A stretch of 64,000 bases of DNA from Pseudoalteromonas sp. N1230-9 (GCF_032716425.1 NZ_CP090419.1:1924001-1988000); one strand, 5' to 3'; positions 8,730 through 22,478 are shown, counted from the stretch's first letter. The notes: generated by a model from the letters alone, not told the origin. A program made the numbers and translations.

Positions 8730-9526
8730 TTTATCTGTGAGCTCCAAATTAATCTTTTGATATCTATTTCCATTGCTATAGAATCATTTATACGTTGTAG
8801 GTTTTCAGGCTGTTGCTTTTTATCATCATAATATTTCATTAAATCTATTTTACCTTTTGAGGGATAACCTGGTGTAGTTGATTTCACATTTTGTAATAAT
8901 AAGTTTGTTGAGCCCTTATGTCCCCAAGATAAACGAATCCCACCTGTGTACATTAAAACTGAGTGACCAAATTCATGAGCCGATACAAATTTGAAATCTT
9001 CATTAATAAATTTTTCAGGTGCACCTAGCTTTAATAAACCTCTTTGATAAACAAAACTCGCATCAATACCTAAAATAGCGGGATTCATGGAACGACTATA
9101 ACTTTCACTTTCTTCAATCTCTAAATCCACAGCAATAGCGTTAGAACTATTTTTATGCACAGGGTTAACTATTACGTTAAAGCGAACACCGGCAACTGTA
9201 ATTGTGTTTGACCAATATTGCTTAATACCCGCGATGGCGAGCTCTTTTAGTTTGAGGTAATCACCTTGTCGTAAACTATTTTGTTTAAAGTTAAGGTAAA
9301 CATCAATATAAATAGTTCTTGTTAAGCTGTTGACTGTTGTTTTAGCCCATGTGGCTTTATGAGCTCCATTATGAACTTTTAACTTAGCTCCTCGACCATT
9401 TCTTGAAGGCCCAACACGAACCGTACGATAATTAACTGTTGGTTTGTCGATTGCCTTATGGAGGTGCTCTTCGAAGATATCGAGCGTAAGTGAGTTTTTT
9501 TGCGAGTATGTTGCTGTTAAATCCAT
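8717..9526 (-). CDS. Putative zinc metallopeptidase with HEFGH motif, possible secreted effector
   Basis: The frame opens at GTG 9544, with ATGs at 9538 and 9526. I chose 9526 (MDLTATYSQK) because GGA lies 7 bases before it. The 269-residue product has no signal peptide or membrane segment. Its single clear motif is SAHEFGHSVLMYTGG near residue 184, an HExxH zinc site in which the two His and the Glu would serve catalysis. A third ligand may be the His in SWGHKG about 22 residues on. The N-terminal half is basic and carries no domain I recognise. The overlapping downstream gene encodes a lipoprotein. Absence of a signal peptide fits either a cytosolic enzyme or a type VI-delivered effector. 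Confidence 0.65.
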   Translation of the reverse strand: MDLTATYSQKNSLTLDIFEEHLHKAIDKPTVNYRTVRVGPSRNGRGAKLKVHNGAHKATWAKTTVNSLTRTIYIDVYLNFKQNSLRQGDYLKLKELAIAGIKQYWSNTITVAGVRFNVIVNPVHKNSSNAIAVDLEIEESESYSRSMNPAILGIDASFVYQRGLLKLGAPEKFINEDFKFVSAHEFGHSVLMYTGGIRLSWGHKGSTNLLLQNVKSTTPGYPSKGKIDLMKYYDDKKQQPENLQRINDSIAMEIDIKRLIWSSQIKWIA

Positions 9527-9690
9527 ATTATATTCCATTATCACTATAAAATTGTTGCTAGTAGTGTTTTATCTAGCAACCTTAGTTATTCCTTTAACTT
9601 CCTTAATATACGTCTACGAATATTTTTTGTCAAAAAAGCAATTAGACGACAGGTACTAATAAGCTTTAAAGCCAATTTATTTACTTTTAT

Positions 9691-9726
9691 AAAAAAGCCG
9701 TTGCTCATAAAAACAACGGCTTTTTT
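9691..9726. terminator. Terminator downstream of serS
   Basis: AAAAAAGCCGTTG (9691-9703) pairs with CAACGGCTTTTTT (9714-9726) around a 10-base loop, with a T-run on either strand. It ends the ftsK-to-serS block. Confidence 0.9.
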
Positions 9727-9752
9727 ATTTCTGAGGCTTTAAGCTAATAAGC

Positions 9753-11450
<1,698 letters not shown>

Positions 11451-11458
<8 letters not shown>

Positions 11459-12788
11459 AACGTTTAATATCACTTTGCTCGTTGCGCTGAGTTAAATATT
11501 CCAGCTTTTGTTTAATTTTTTGTTCAAGGCCGCGATCAGTTGGAAAATAATACTGGCGATCATTAATAGCTTCTGGGAAGTATTTTTCACCTGCAGCAAA
11601 GGCACCTTCTTCATTGTGAGCATAACGATATTCAGCGCCATAACCCAAGTCTTTCATTAAGCTAGTTGGTGCATTACGTAAATGCTCTGGCACCGGATGA
11701 CTCGGCTCATTTTTAGCATCTTGCAGCGCTTGGTTAAACGCCATATACACAGCGTTACTTTTCGGCGCACTGGCTAAATAAATGGTGGCTTGTGCTATAG
11801 CGCGCTCACCTTCACTTGGGCCAACACGTTGAAAAATATCCCACGCATTGAGTGCGACTTCCATAGCTCGTGGGTCGGCATTGCCAATATCTTCTGTGGC
11901 AATCGCTAATAAGCGCCTTGCCACATAAAGCGGGTCACCGCCACCAGCTAGAATACGGCAATACCAATATAAGGCGCCATCAGGTGAACTTCCACGCACT
12001 GACTTGTGAAACGCTGAAATCAAGTCGTAAAACTCATCGCCGCCTTTGTCATACTTGGCTAAATGTGTTGGTAGCACTTGGCTTAAAACATGTTGATCAA
12101 CAAGATATTTGCCCTGCTGCTCTGTGGTTAAATCAACGGCTTGTTCTAACAAGTTAAGCACTTTACGCGCATCGCCATCACTTGCTTGGCAAAGGGCTTG
12201 TTTAGCGTTTTCGGCAATGTCAATGTGTTTTTGGCTGAGCTCTACGTCTTCACGTAAGGCGCGCTCAATGACGGTAAATAAGTCGGCTTGCTCAAGTGCT
12301 TTTAATACATAAACACGGGCACGAGATAGTATCGCGTTATTAAGTGCAAATGATGGGTTTTCAGTGGTCGCACCAACAAAAATAAAGGTACCGTCTTCGA
12401 TATGTGGTAAAAATGCATCTTGCTGAGATTTATTGAAGCGATGTACTTCGTCTACAAATAGTAAGGTGCGTTGCCCTCGCCCTGCAAGATTTGCTTTCGC
12501 TTCGCTTACTGCCTCACGAATATCTTTTACACCCGCTGTGACTGCCGACATTTGAATAAGGCTGGCATCGGCATGGTTAGCAATAATCTGTGCTAATGTA
12601 GTTTTTCCAACGCCAGGTGGTCCCCACAGAATAAGACTGTGGCAGCGACCTGCAAGAATCGCTTGGTAAAGAGGTTTATCGGGGCTTAATAGGTGCTGCT
12701 GACCTATGTAGTCATTGAGTGTTTCGGGTCGCATGCGCGCCGCAAGTGGGCGCACATCAGGTCCAAAGTTAAATCCGAGGTTACTCAA
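11451..12788 (-). CDS. rarA: Replication-associated recombination protein A, AAA+ ATPase
   Basis: The 445-residue AAA+ protein has Walker [10 protein letters not shown] (near 55), Walker [17 protein letters not shown] (near 110) and sensor 1 GATTENPSF, followed by the MgsA/WRNIP1 C-terminal tetramerisation domain ([17 protein letters not shown] and [13 protein letters not shown]). RarA acts at stalled forks and gaps with SSB and RecA. The gene begins 3 bases after the lolA stop and overlaps crcB at its end, so translation is tightly coupled through the block. The N-terminal lead ([16 protein letters not shown]) is typical. Confidence 0.96.
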
Positions 12789-12791
12789 GCC

Positions 12792-13418
12792 TTAATCACC
12801 TTGGCTTTGGTCGTCAACTTCAACGCCCTCAGGAATAGTAAATTCAAAGGTTTGAGTTGCTAGTGTTTCGTTTACCTTGGCATCCTTAAAGGTAAATAAA
12901 GATTGCTGGCCTGAAGTATCTAGTACAGTCAGAGATGCTAGGCCTTGCTCTTTGGCATTAAAGCTAATGTCTAACTTTTCAACTTGGCTCTCAACGCCTT
13001 TGTTTGGCGTGACACTAAAGCCAGCATCGGTTGCCACAACTTGGTATTTAGCCCATTGCTCTGGATCTTTTGAGGTCAACAACACAAATGGTGTTGAATC
13101 AATCAGGCTGTGGGTATTCATAATGGTAACTTGCTCAGCAAAGCTATCGAAGTAATACGTTTTATCGCCATTTGATACAAACAAGGTATCGTCTGGGCTT
13201 TGTTGTTGCCAGCGGATCATCATAGGCTGCTGAAGGGCAATATTCCCCTCACCTTGCATAATAGCTTCACCTTGCGAATCGGTCACTTGCTGTGAAAACT
13301 CTGCTTTAAAACTTTTAATCGCAGCCAGTTGTTGTTGCAACGCTTCGCTGTCATCTGCAAAACTTTGACCGCTTAATAAACAGCCCACAACTAAGGCTAG
13401 GTATTTAAATTTTTTCAT
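12792..13418 (-). CDS. lolA: Outer-membrane lipoprotein carrier protein LolA
   Basis: The 208-residue protein has a signal peptide ([21 protein letters not shown]) and the LolA fold, with family stretches FKAEFSQQVTDSQGE, GEGNIALQQPMMIRW and KTYYFDSFAEQVT. It is the periplasmic chaperone that takes lipoproteins released by LolCDE to LolB in the outer membrane. Its start shares one base with the ftsK stop and rarA follows 3 bases later. The order ftsK-lolA-rarA is conserved in many gammaproteobacteria. Confidence 0.95.
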   Translation of the reverse strand: MKKFKYLALVVGCLLSGQSFADDSEALQQQLAAIKSFKAEFSQQVTDSQGEAIMQGEGNIALQQPMMIRWQQQSPDDTLFVSNGDKTYYFDSFAEQVTIMNTHSLIDSTPFVLLTSKDPEQWAKYQVVATDAGFSVTPNKGVESQVEKLDISFNAKEQGLASLTVLDTSGQQSLFTFKDAKVNETLATQTFEFTIPEGVEVDDQSQGD

Positions 13419-15904
13419 TAATTTGCTCCACCATTTGGCACTAAGACTTCGCGGGCACCGTTGTGTCCTGGTGCGCTAACAATGCCTGATGTTTCCATTT
13501 GTTCAACTAAGCGTGCTGCGCGGTTATAACCTACGCGAAGCTTACGCTGTACACTCGATACCGACACTTTGCCGGTTTCTATTACAAATGATACTGCTTC
13601 ATCGTAAAGCGGATCTGACTCTTCATCACCGTCTTCACTGGTTTCTCCTGGGAGTAAAATTTCCTCTGCGGCATCACCACTTAAAATTTCATCGATATAA
13701 TTTGGTTTACCACGTTTTTTCCAATCGTCTACAACCGCGTGAACTTCATGGTCATCTACAAACGCGCCGTGTACACGCACTGGTACACTGGTACCTGGCG
13801 GTAAGTAAAGCATGTCACCCATACCTAGTAAGTTTTCAGCGCCTTGCTGATCTAAAATAGTACGCGAGTCAATTTTACTTGATACTTGGAACGCCATACG
13901 GGTTGGAATATTCGCTTTAATTAAACCTGTAATAACGTCAACCGATGGGCGCTGTGTGGCTAGTACTAAGTGAATACCTGCAGCACGGGCTTTTTGCGCG
14001 ATACGTGCAATCAGCTCTTCCACTTTTTTACCCACGATCATCATCATGTCGGCAAATTCGTCAATTACCACCACAATACTCGGTAGTTTATCTAGCTCTT
14101 CAGGGCCATCGGCCATGCCGTCGGTATCTTTAAAAAGAGGATCGAGTATTGGATGACCCGCTTCTTTGGCATCACGTACCTTTTGGTTATAACCTTTTAA
14201 GTTACGCACCCCAAGTGCCGACATAAGCTTATAACGACGTTCCATTTCACCTACACACCAACGCAATGCATTGGCTGCTTCTTTCATATCGGTAACAACT
14301 TCACATAATAGATGTGGGATGCCTTCGTACACAGAAAGTTCAAGCATTTTCGGGTCGATCATGATCATACGTACATCATCGGGGCCCGATTTGTACAGTA
14401 AGCTTAATATCATTACATTAACGCCCACTGACTTACCTGAACCTGTGGTACCCGCAACAAGTAAATGTGGCATTTTGCCAAGGTCAGCACAAACAGGCTC
14501 ACCTGCAATGTCTTTACCTAGCACCATAGTGAGCGGTGATGGATTTGATTCAAACTTAGGTGCGTTAATAACTTCGCTTAGACGCACTATTTCACGATGT
14601 TTGTTTGGCAGTTCTAAACCAACATAGGTTTTACCCGGAATAACCTCTACAACACGCACACTGACAGCAGACAGTGAACGCGCTAAATCTTTAGCTAAGC
14701 CAGTGATTTTAGCCACTTTAATACCCGGCGCCAAATCAAGCTCAAAACGTGTAACAACAGGGCCTGGGTATACACCTACAACTGCTGCTTGAATATTGAA
14801 ATCAAGGAGTTTGGTTTCAACTAAACGCGAAATACCGTCAAGCTCTTCTTGGGATAACGGATTCTTCGCTTTATCTGGTCGATCTAATAAATCAAGTGAC
14901 GGTAAAGGATTAGCCGGCGGCTCTTCATCTAATAACGCTTCAAATTTTTCTTTCGCCGTTGGCGGTGGCTGATACGCAGGCTTTGGCTTGGGCATTGGGC
15001 GCGCAGGTGATACGACTGTCGTAGTCGGTTTTTCTGGTTCAGCATCTACTACAGGGCTTTGGTCAAGTGCATTCAGTGCCGATACGGTGTCGAAGGATTC
15101 GTCATCAAGTGCACTAAAACCTATTTCTTGATCCAAAATATCATCTAGCTCATCAAACCCTTCAAACTCGCTATCTGGCTTTTTAGTCTCGTTCGATGAT
15201 TTTTGCTTAGCTTCATTCTCTTTACTAAAGCTGATTGACGGCTCGTTATCTGGCTCAACAAAGTTAGCATCCGACTCAGTCTCTGTTACAGGTTTGATAG
15301 CCTCTTTTTCTCGATGTAACCACGCAGATAATTGTTCACGCAAGAAATAGAAAGCTTGCATGACCCATTTACCCACAAAATCAACAAATTGAACCCACGA
15401 CACACCGGTTAAAAGTGTTAACCCAGCAAAGAAGAAGCAGAGTAAAAGAATCGAAGTACCGGTAAAATTAAACGTTGGCATCATCGCTGAGGCAATGATA
15501 TCCCCCACTACCCCACCAGATGAGAAGTTATAAATATCATCAAAATTTATACTACTAATTGCTGTCGCTGACGTTATAAATAAAGCGAACCCGATAACTC
15601 TTAACGACAATGTGGTGTAGTCAAGCTGGAAAATGCGATGTGGTTGTTTAAACAGTAAATAGCCGAACAATTGGATAGCGGCAGGCACTAGATAAGCTAA
15701 CCAGCCAAATGTAAGCAGCAATATATCTGCTACCCAAGCACCCGCAGTACCTGTAATATTTTTTACATTGACGAACTCACCAGTTTGCGACCATGATGGA
15801 TCGGCCGGATCAAAACTAATTAATGCACATAAAATAAATACTGCTGCAAAGGTACTAATAATTAGTCCTGTTTCTAGCAGTCTTTGAACACCATTTAGGC
15901 GCAT
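13418..15904 (-). CDS. ftsK: DNA translocase FtsK
   Basis: The 828-residue protein has four to five N-terminal transmembrane helices (about 1-165), an acidic and proline-rich linker (about 200-345), and the RecA-like motor. The motor shows Walker A GTTGSGKS (near 486) and Walker [16 protein letters not shown]-terminal gamma winged helix ([20 protein letters not shown]) would read KOPS polarity sequences. FtsK sits at the septum, pumps DNA and activates XerCD at dif. The linker is much shorter than the roughly 600-residue linker of E. coli FtsK, as in many non-enteric species. Confidence 0.96.
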   Translation of the reverse strand: MRLNGVQRLLETGLIISTFAAVFILCALISFDPADPSWSQTGEFVNVKNITGTAGAWVADILLLTFGWLAYLVPAAIQLFGYLLFKQPHRIFQLDYTTLSLRVIGFALFITSATAISSINFDDIYNFSSGGVVGDIIASAMMPTFNFTGTSILLLCFFFAGLTLLTGVSWVQFVDFVGKWVMQAFYFLREQLSAWLHREKEAIKPVTETESDANFVEPDNEPSISFSKENEAKQKSSNETKKPDSEFEGFDELDDILDQEIGFSALDDESFDTVSALNALDQSPVVDAEPEKPTTTVVSPARPMPKPKPAYQPPPTAKEKFEALLDEEPPANPLPSLDLLDRPDKAKNPLSQEELDGISRLVETKLLDFNIQAAVVGVYPGPVVTRFELDLAPGIKVAKITGLAKDLARSLSAVSVRVVEVIPGKTYVGLELPNKHREIVRLSEVINAPKFESNPSPLTMVLGKDIAGEPVCADLGKMPHLLVAGTTGSGKSVGVNVMILSLLYKSGPDDVRMIMIDPKMLELSVYEGIPHLLCEVVTDMKEAANALRWCVGEMERRYKLMSALGVRNLKGYNQKVRDAKEAGHPILDPLFKDTDGMADGPEELDKLPSIVVVIDEFADMMMIVGKKVEELIARIAQKARAAGIHLVLATQRPSVDVITGLIKANIPTRMAFQVSSKIDSRTILDQQGAENLLGMGDMLYLPPGTSVPVRVHGAFVDDHEVHAVVDDWKKRGKPNYIDEILSGDAAEEILLPGETSEDGDEESDPLYDEAVSFVIETGKVSVSSVQRKLRVGYNRAARLVEQMETSGIVSAPGHNGAREVLVPNGGAN

Positions 15905-16048
15905 AGCTCCCTATTCCTTATTATTCTTTACAACTGATCGGTTAGCAATGAAATACCTTAGCAGGAAATGCCGTTTTATGCACTTTATCTTAACCTTGAT
16001 GGACTGATAATGAACAAGTTTTTATTACTCTACCTACATTTTAACAGC

Positions 16049-16528
16049 TTAAGCAATATATGGGCGAATAATCACGCCTTGCTCACCTTTCACTTCTTCC
16101 ATAACTACATAAGTACGACTTTCACTCACATTAGGGAGCTTTAACAAGATATCCCCTAAAACATTGCGATACTCTGACATATCGTTAACACGTGTTTTTA
16201 ATAAAAAGTCAAAGTTACCTGACACTAAGTGGCACTCAATGATTTCATCGTGTTTTTTTACAGCAGCATTAAATTCTTCAAATACATCAGGTGAAGTTTT
16301 AGTAATAGTCACTTCAACATAAACAGACAAACCTTGCCCAAGCTTAGCAGGGTCAACTACAGCCTTGTAACCTACTATATAACCTTCCCTTTCGAGCTTT
16401 TTTACCCGCTCTAAACAAGGGGTGGCACTTAGCCCTACACGCCTTGCTAGTTCTACGTTAGAGATCCGACCATCAAGCTGCAATTCCATCAAAATTTTAC
16501 GGTCAATTCTGTCGAGTAATTGATGCAT
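16049..16528 (-). CDS. lrp: Leucine-responsive regulatory protein, Lrp/AsnC family
   Basis: The 159-residue protein has an N-terminal helix-turn-helix (NVELARRVGLSATPCLERVKK, residues about 24-44 overall) and a C-terminal RAM ligand-binding domain (YVEVTITKTSPDVFEEF, then IIECHLVSGNFDFLLKTRV). Length and sequence style match global Lrp rather than a short AsnC paralogue. It diverges from alanine dehydrogenase across 141 bases, so direct control of ald in response to leucine or alanine is likely; Lrp-type activators of ald are known in other proteobacteria. No long palindrome stands out in the intergenic region, which is AT-rich as Lrp sites usually are. Confidence 0.93.
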   Translation of the reverse strand: MHQLLDRIDRKILMELQLDGRISNVELARRVGLSATPCLERVKKLEREGYIVGYKAVVDPAKLGQGLSVYVEVTITKTSPDVFEEFNAAVKKHDEIIECHLVSGNFDFLLKTRVNDMSEYRNVLGDILLKLPNVSESRTYVVMEEVKGEQGVIIRPYIA

Positions 16529-16669
16529 AGCGCCAACCAGAGTTTTAAACTATTAAAAAATATATTTTAGATTATATCACTAGATAATACACAAAAAAAG
16601 GTGAGACACACTGCCTTGTCATGAATATAATAGTCGAAAATTTCATCCCGTTCTATTAAGGCGAAAATT

Positions 16670-17791
16670 ATGATTATTGGTGTACCTAAAGAAATTAAAA
16701 ACCATGAATACCGTGTAGGTATGGTTCCTGCGAGTGTTCGTGAATTAGTAAACCATGGCCACCAAGTGTTTGTTGAAACTGATGCAGGTATGGGCATTGG
16801 CTTCACTAATGAAGACTATGTTATTGCAGGCGCTGAAATTCTTCCTACAGCAGCAGACGTTTTTGCTAAAGCTGACATGATCGTTAAAGTAAAAGAGCCA
16901 CAAGCTGTTGAGCGTGCGATGTTACGTGAAGACCAAATTCTATTTACTTATCTTCACTTGGCACCAGATCTTCCACAAACTGAAGACCTAGTTAAAAGTG
17001 GTGCTGTGTGTATCGCTTACGAAACAGTAACTGATGCACGTGGTGGTTTACCACTTCTTGCTCCTATGAGTGAAGTTGCTGGCCGTATGTCTATTCAAGC
17101 GGGTGCACAAGCGTTAGAGAAATCTAACCACGGTCGTGGTATGTTACTTGGTGGTGTACCAGGTGTTGAGCCAGCTAAAGTTGTTGTTATCGGCGGTGGC
17201 ATGGTTGGTCGTAGTGCAGCGCAGATGGCTGTTGGCCTAGGTGCTAACGTTGTCGTACTTGATCGTAATATCGATGTACTTCGTGCTCTAGACGCGCAAT
17301 TTGGTAATAAAGTACAAGCTATCTACTCTACTGCTGACGCGTTAGAAAAACACGTACTAGAAGCTGACCTTGTAATCGGTGGCGTATTAATCCCAGGTGC
17401 AGCTGCGCCTAAACTTGTAACTGCTGAGCACATTAAAGCAATGAAACCTGGTTCTGCAATCGTTGACGTTGCAATCGACCAAGGTGGTTGTATCGCAACA
17501 TCTAAAGCAACAACTCACGCAGATCCTACATACATCGTTGATGACGTTGTTCACTACTGTGTTGCTAACATGCCAGGTGCTGTTCCACGTACTTCTACGT
17601 TCGCACTTAACAACGCGACATTACCATTTATCATCAACCTTGCTAACAAAGGCTACAAGAAAGCGCTTCTTGACGATGCACACTTCTTAAAAGGCTTAAA
17701 CGTGATCAAAGGCCAAGTTACTTATAAAGAAGTAGCTGAAGCATTCAACATGGAATATGTTGACCCACGTACAGCGGTTGAAAATGCTTAA
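16670..17791 (+). CDS. ald: Alanine dehydrogenase
   Basis: The 373-residue protein matches the family length. It has the N-terminal substrate domain ([18 protein letters not shown], catalytic Lys and His in the TYLHLAPD region) and an NAD-binding Rossmann motif [12 protein letters not shown] near 175. It interconverts L-alanine with pyruvate plus ammonia using NAD, mainly as a catabolic step. Divergence from lrp points to Lrp control. A perfect hairpin terminator follows. Codon choice is strongly biased (many GGT, CGT and GTT), suggesting high expression. Confidence 0.96.
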   Translation: MIIGVPKEIKNHEYRVGMVPASVRELVNHGHQVFVETDAGMGIGFTNEDYVIAGAEILPTAADVFAKADMIVKVKEPQAVERAMLREDQILFTYLHLAPDLPQTEDLVKSGAVCIAYETVTDARGGLPLLAPMSEVAGRMSIQAGAQALEKSNHGRGMLLGGVPGVEPAKVVVIGGGMVGRSAAQMAVGLGANVVVLDRNIDVLRALDAQFGNKVQAIYSTADALEKHVLEADLVIGGVLIPGAAAPKLVTAEHIKAMKPGSAIVDVAIDQGGCIATSKATTHADPTYIVDDVVHYCVANMPGAVPRTSTFALNNATLPFIINLANKGYKKALLDDAHFLKGLNVIKGQVTYKEVAEAFNMEYVDPRTAVENA

Positions 17792-17806
17792 TTAGCATTT
17801 TGGCAC

Positions 17807-17836
17807 AAAAAAAGCAGCGAATTCGCTGCTTTTTTT
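17807..17836. terminator. Bidirectional terminator between ald and pssA
   Basis: AGCAGCGAATTCGCTGCT (17813-17830) is a perfect palindrome with A-runs before and T-runs after, so it can stop transcripts from both convergent genes. Confidence 0.92.
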
Positions 17837-17856
17837 ATATCTGTTTATTACTGAGA

Positions 17857-19182
17857 TTAAATAAACCGTTTGATTATAAAGTCGACCTTTACACGCTTAG
17901 CTTGCCCAAGTAACTTTTTAACTGGCAAAGGATAATCGTCCATTGTTTCTAAGTCCTGCGGCCCTGTCAGTCGACGACAGTGAGTTAAAATGGCTTTTTT
18001 CTCTTGCTCAATTTGTGGCAAGATTCGTTGCTCAGGATCATCAATTAAAATACCATTCTCGATATCTAATCCCCACGCACGAGGGTTTAGATTATGACCA
18101 CTCAATAAATGAGTACGATTATCTCTGCAAATTCCCTTCAGATGAAAAGAATTGCTTTCATGCTTCCACAGATAGACATTTAAGTTGCCATTGACAATAT
18201 GACGCTTTTGGGATTTTAAAAACTTATATAAAATCGTTTCATATAAATACGGTAATGCCCCAATTTTACTAAATGGCTCACTGGGTGGAAGATAAAAATC
18301 ATTTGCCGTTTTATCGCCTACCACAATAGTCACTTGTTTACCTTGTTTTAATAATCGACGTAGCGATCGCAGTAACGGCGCAGGAAAATTAAAATAAGGT
18401 GTGTACAGAACTAACTCTTGCTCTGTCGTATCAAACAAAGACTTAATTAAGCGGTTTAGCTTATTACTACGGCGACCGAGGCCCAAAAATAGCCGAACCC
18501 CCAGTTGTGCTGAACTAGCTTCACTGGCACTGTTATAGCTGGCAGATTTAAGCTCTCTCATTAGCTGCTTTTGCGCAACTTTTATATCATTAAATTTTGT
18601 TAAGGGACGGCAGTCGAGACGCGGGACAGCTTCAGAACTAAGTAGGTACGTATGTATAAAATCAATAACCGAATTACATAAGCCTGCTTGATTAACAAGA
18701 AAATAACGGTCAAGGCGATATTTATCATCTTGTTGTAAGTACACGTTATTTAGGCTTGCTCCGCTGTAAAGCAAGGTGTCATCAATAACAAAACCCTTTA
18801 AATGTAGTACGCCAAATAGCTCTTTTGCCTTAACTGGCACACCATAAACTTGCACATTAGATTGAAACTCTTCGAGAAAGTCGCAATACATGCTGGCGTT
18901 ACCCTCTGATTTTGCAGCGCCTATTAAACCTCGTTGCGCGCGATGAAAGTCTACCAACACCTTTATATCTAATTCGGGATTAGCCAAAGATGCTTCATGT
19001 AAAGCGCTTAGTATTTCACGTCCTGCTTCATCATCTTGCAAGTACAACGCAGTAATATAAATTCTTTTTGTCGCTGTGCGAATTAGTCGTAATAACTCAC
19101 TGCGATATTCTTTTGCATTGGTTAAGACTTTTATATCTTCTGTAGTCAGCCCAAATGCGGGCTTTTCCTGCCAAAATACCAT
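17857..19182 (-). CDS. pssA: CDP-diacylglycerol-serine O-phosphatidyltransferase (PLD superfamily)
   Basis: The 441-residue protein has two phospholipase-D-type motifs: HLKGFVIDDTLLYSGASLNN near residue 130, and FHLKGICRDNRTHLLSGHN near 345. These give the His-Lys pairs expected of proteobacterial PssA (E. coli protein is 451 residues). It forms phosphatidylserine from CDP-diacylglycerol and serine, the first step to phosphatidylethanolamine, as a peripheral ribosome- and membrane-associated enzyme. It stands alone, convergent with ald. Confidence 0.9.
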   Translation of the reverse strand: MVFWQEKPAFGLTTEDIKVLTNAKEYRSELLRLIRTATKRIYITALYLQDDEAGREILSALHEASLANPELDIKVLVDFHRAQRGLIGAAKSEGNASMYCDFLEEFQSNVQVYGVPVKAKELFGVLHLKGFVIDDTLLYSGASLNNVYLQQDDKYRLDRYFLVNQAGLCNSVIDFIHTYLLSSEAVPRLDCRPLTKFNDIKVAQKQLMRELKSASYNSASEASSAQLGVRLFLGLGRRSNKLNRLIKSLFDTTEQELVLYTPYFNFPAPLLRSLRRLLKQGKQVTIVVGDKTANDFYLPPSEPFSKIGALPYLYETILYKFLKSQKRHIVNGNLNVYLWKHESNSFHLKGICRDNRTHLLSGHNLNPRAWGLDIENGILIDDPEQRILPQIEQEKKAILTHCRRLTGPQDLETMDDYPLPVKKLLGQAKRVKVDFIIKRFI

Positions 19183-20491
<1,309 letters not shown>

Positions 20492-20518
20492 TTTTGTTAA
20501 TCTAACACAACAAATTTA

Positions 20519-20545
20519 GGGGCTGTTACCAACAGCCCCTTTTTT
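20519..20545 (+). terminator. Terminator of trxB
   Basis: GGGGCTGTT (20519-20527) pairs with AACAGCCCC (20531-20539) around ACC and is followed by seven Ts. Confidence 0.93.
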
Positions 20546-20594
20546 ATAACTAAGATTTTGTTAAAATTAAGCTAAATAACAACGATAACGCAAT

Positions 20595-21311
20595 ATGATC
20601 AAGCAACTATACCAACTCTCAGCCGAGGGTGTTGATTTTCCAAATCCTGAATTTGCGCTTGACGAGCCAGATGGCTTATTAGCTATTGGTGGCGATTTAT
20701 CCGTTGAACGCATCAAAAATGCTTACAAACATGGTGTCTTTCCATGGTTTAGTGATTATGAGCCGATTATGTGGTGGTCGCCTAGCATGCGTGGTGTTAT
20801 CGAGTTGGACGAATTTCACGTGAGCCGAAGTTTGAAAAAACATTTGAAGCGCACTCCTGTTCGCGTCACGGTCAACCAGGCGTTTTCACATGTTATTAAT
20901 GCCTGTCGAGAGCAGCGCTTAGATGCCGAAGGTACGTGGATCACTGAAAAAATGATGCATGCCTACATCGAAGCACATCATCAAGGTGTCGCGCATAGCC
21001 TTGAAATTTGGCAAGATGACCATTTGGTCGCTGGCCTTTATGGCATTATGCAAAACGGTATATTTTGTGGCGAATCAATGTTTCATCATACATCCAATGG
21101 TTCGAAGTTAGCTATGTGGGCGCTTGTCAATTGGTTAAAAAAACATAATGCACATTTTATTGATTGCCAACTTGAAAATCCCTACCTGATAACGCTAGGT
21201 GCAAAAGTTATCCCGCGGACTGAATTTTTAACTAGACTTAAACTAGCCCAACAATACGTACCAACATCGCACATGTGGCAACCGCAAGAGTTGATAAATA
21301 TTTATGACTGA
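20595..21311 (+). CDS. aat: Leucyl/phenylalanyl-tRNA-protein transferase
   Basis: The 238-residue protein has the family core: GLLAIGGDLSVERI, the GVFPWFSDYEPIMWWSPSMR block and GLYGIMQNGIFCGESMFH. It transfers Leu or Phe from charged tRNA to proteins with N-terminal Arg or Lys, creating primary N-degrons recognised by ClpS and degraded by ClpAP. Both clpS and clpA lie within 4 kb here. It overlaps bpt by 8 bases. Confidence 0.96.
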   Translation: MIKQLYQLSAEGVDFPNPEFALDEPDGLLAIGGDLSVERIKNAYKHGVFPWFSDYEPIMWWSPSMRGVIELDEFHVSRSLKKHLKRTPVRVTVNQAFSHVINACREQRLDAEGTWITEKMMHAYIEAHHQGVAHSLEIWQDDHLVAGLYGIMQNGIFCGESMFHHTSNGSKLAMWALVNWLKKHNAHFIDCQLENPYLITLGAKVIPRTEFLTRLKLAQQYVPTSHMWQPQELINIYD

Positions 21312-22008
21312 GCATTTACCCACTAGGCTAGGTTTGAGCCAGCAATTTGATTGTAGTTATTTACCAAACCGACAAGAACAACTGTTAGTTATTCTTGATC
21401 CAAGCTGTTACTGCGCTGAGAAGTTTGAACAACTACTCGCGCTAGGATTTAGGCGCAGTGGCGATCAAATTTATCGACCGCACTGTCCAGCGTGCAATGC
21501 ATGTAATTCGATAAGGGTGCTTGCACAGACGTTTCAACCCTCAAAATCACAAAAACGTAAATTAAACAAAGCGCAAAAAGTATTCACTGTTAATTACAGT
21601 GAGTATGAACGAGCAGACTATTACCCTCTTTACTGCAAATACATAACGCAGCGCCATCAAGATGGTTCAATGTACCCACCAGAACAAAATCAGTACGAAA
21701 GTTTTTTATTCTGTCAGTGGTTACCTATCACATTTATTGAGCTACGTGATGGAGATAAACTTGTTGCAGTTGCTGTTACTGATAATATGGATAATGCCGT
21801 CTCTGCTATTTATACGTTTTTTGACCCTGACTACGAATCGTACAGCCTCGGCAGTGTAATGATCATGCACCAAATAGAATTTGCAAAGCAACAACAAAAA
21901 CAATTTGTCTACTTAGGCTATCAAATAGACGAATGTAATAAAATGAAATATAAAACCCAATTTTTGCCAGCACAAAAGCACATTGGCGATCAGTGGTTGG
22001 CGATTTAA
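21304..22008 (+). CDS. bpt: Aspartate/glutamate leucyltransferase (Bpt, ATE1-like)
   Basis: The 234-residue protein has the N-terminal ATE domain with its cysteine set (SCYCAEKFEQLLALGFRRSG, then HCPACNACNSIRV) and the C-terminal acyltransferase domain ending AQKHIGDQW. Bacterial Bpt adds leucine to N-terminal Asp or Glu, another entry into the ClpS N-degron pathway. It overlaps aat and is surely translated with it. Older annotation as arginyltransferase reflects eukaryotic ATE1. Confidence 0.94.
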   Translation: MTEHLPTRLGLSQQFDCSYLPNRQEQLLVILDPSCYCAEKFEQLLALGFRRSGDQIYRPHCPACNACNSIRVLAQTFQPSKSQKRKLNKAQKVFTVNYSEYERADYYPLYCKYITQRHQDGSMYPPEQNQYESFLFCQWLPITFIELRDGDKLVAVAVTDNMDNAVSAIYTFFDPDYESYSLGSVMIMHQIEFAKQQQKQFVYLGYQIDECNKMKYKTQFLPAQKHIGDQWLAI

Positions 22009-22080
22009 TTTACAAAATTAAGCCCTGTAGCTTTACTTATTGCTGTATTTTCGGCAAAATCTGCAGCGTTTAACTATTAA

Positions 22081-22317
<237 letters not shown>

Positions 22318-22388
22318 TGCGTTAACGAGAGATTTAGCTTTTTGCTGCTTTGAATGAGCAGATGTGTTTATTACAAAGAGCTAAAAGC

Positions 22389-22440
22389 GTTTGTTAAATG
22401 GTGTTAAAACTAGTCTTAGTTTTAATTCCATTTAATAAAC
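22389..22440. repeat. Long near-perfect hairpin between infA and clpA
   Basis: The outer arm 22389-22401 pairs with 22428-22440 (13 bp, one G-T). The inner arm TTAAAACTA (22404-22412) pairs with TAGTTTTAA (22417-22425) around GTCT. Only a 2x2 internal loop interrupts the 22-bp stem. It abuts the infA/clpA terminator. It is too AT-rich and lacks a T-run to be the terminator itself; it may be a small palindromic insertion or a 3' RNA stabiliser. Confidence 0.6.
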
Positions 22441-22468
22441 AAAAAGCCCAGCATTTGCTGGGCTTTTT
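22441..22468. terminator. Bidirectional terminator between infA and clpA
   Basis: AAAAAGCCCAGCA (22441-22453) and TGCTGGGCTTTTT (22456-22468) form a perfect stem with a two-base apex and T-runs both ways, between convergent genes. Confidence 0.93.
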
Positions 22469-22478
22469 GTTGCCTGTT

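Noticed and set aside
9444..9659. Short forward ORF overlapping the metallopeptidase start
   Set aside because: It lies largely antisense to the start of the coding region, has no ribosome site and no family resemblance.
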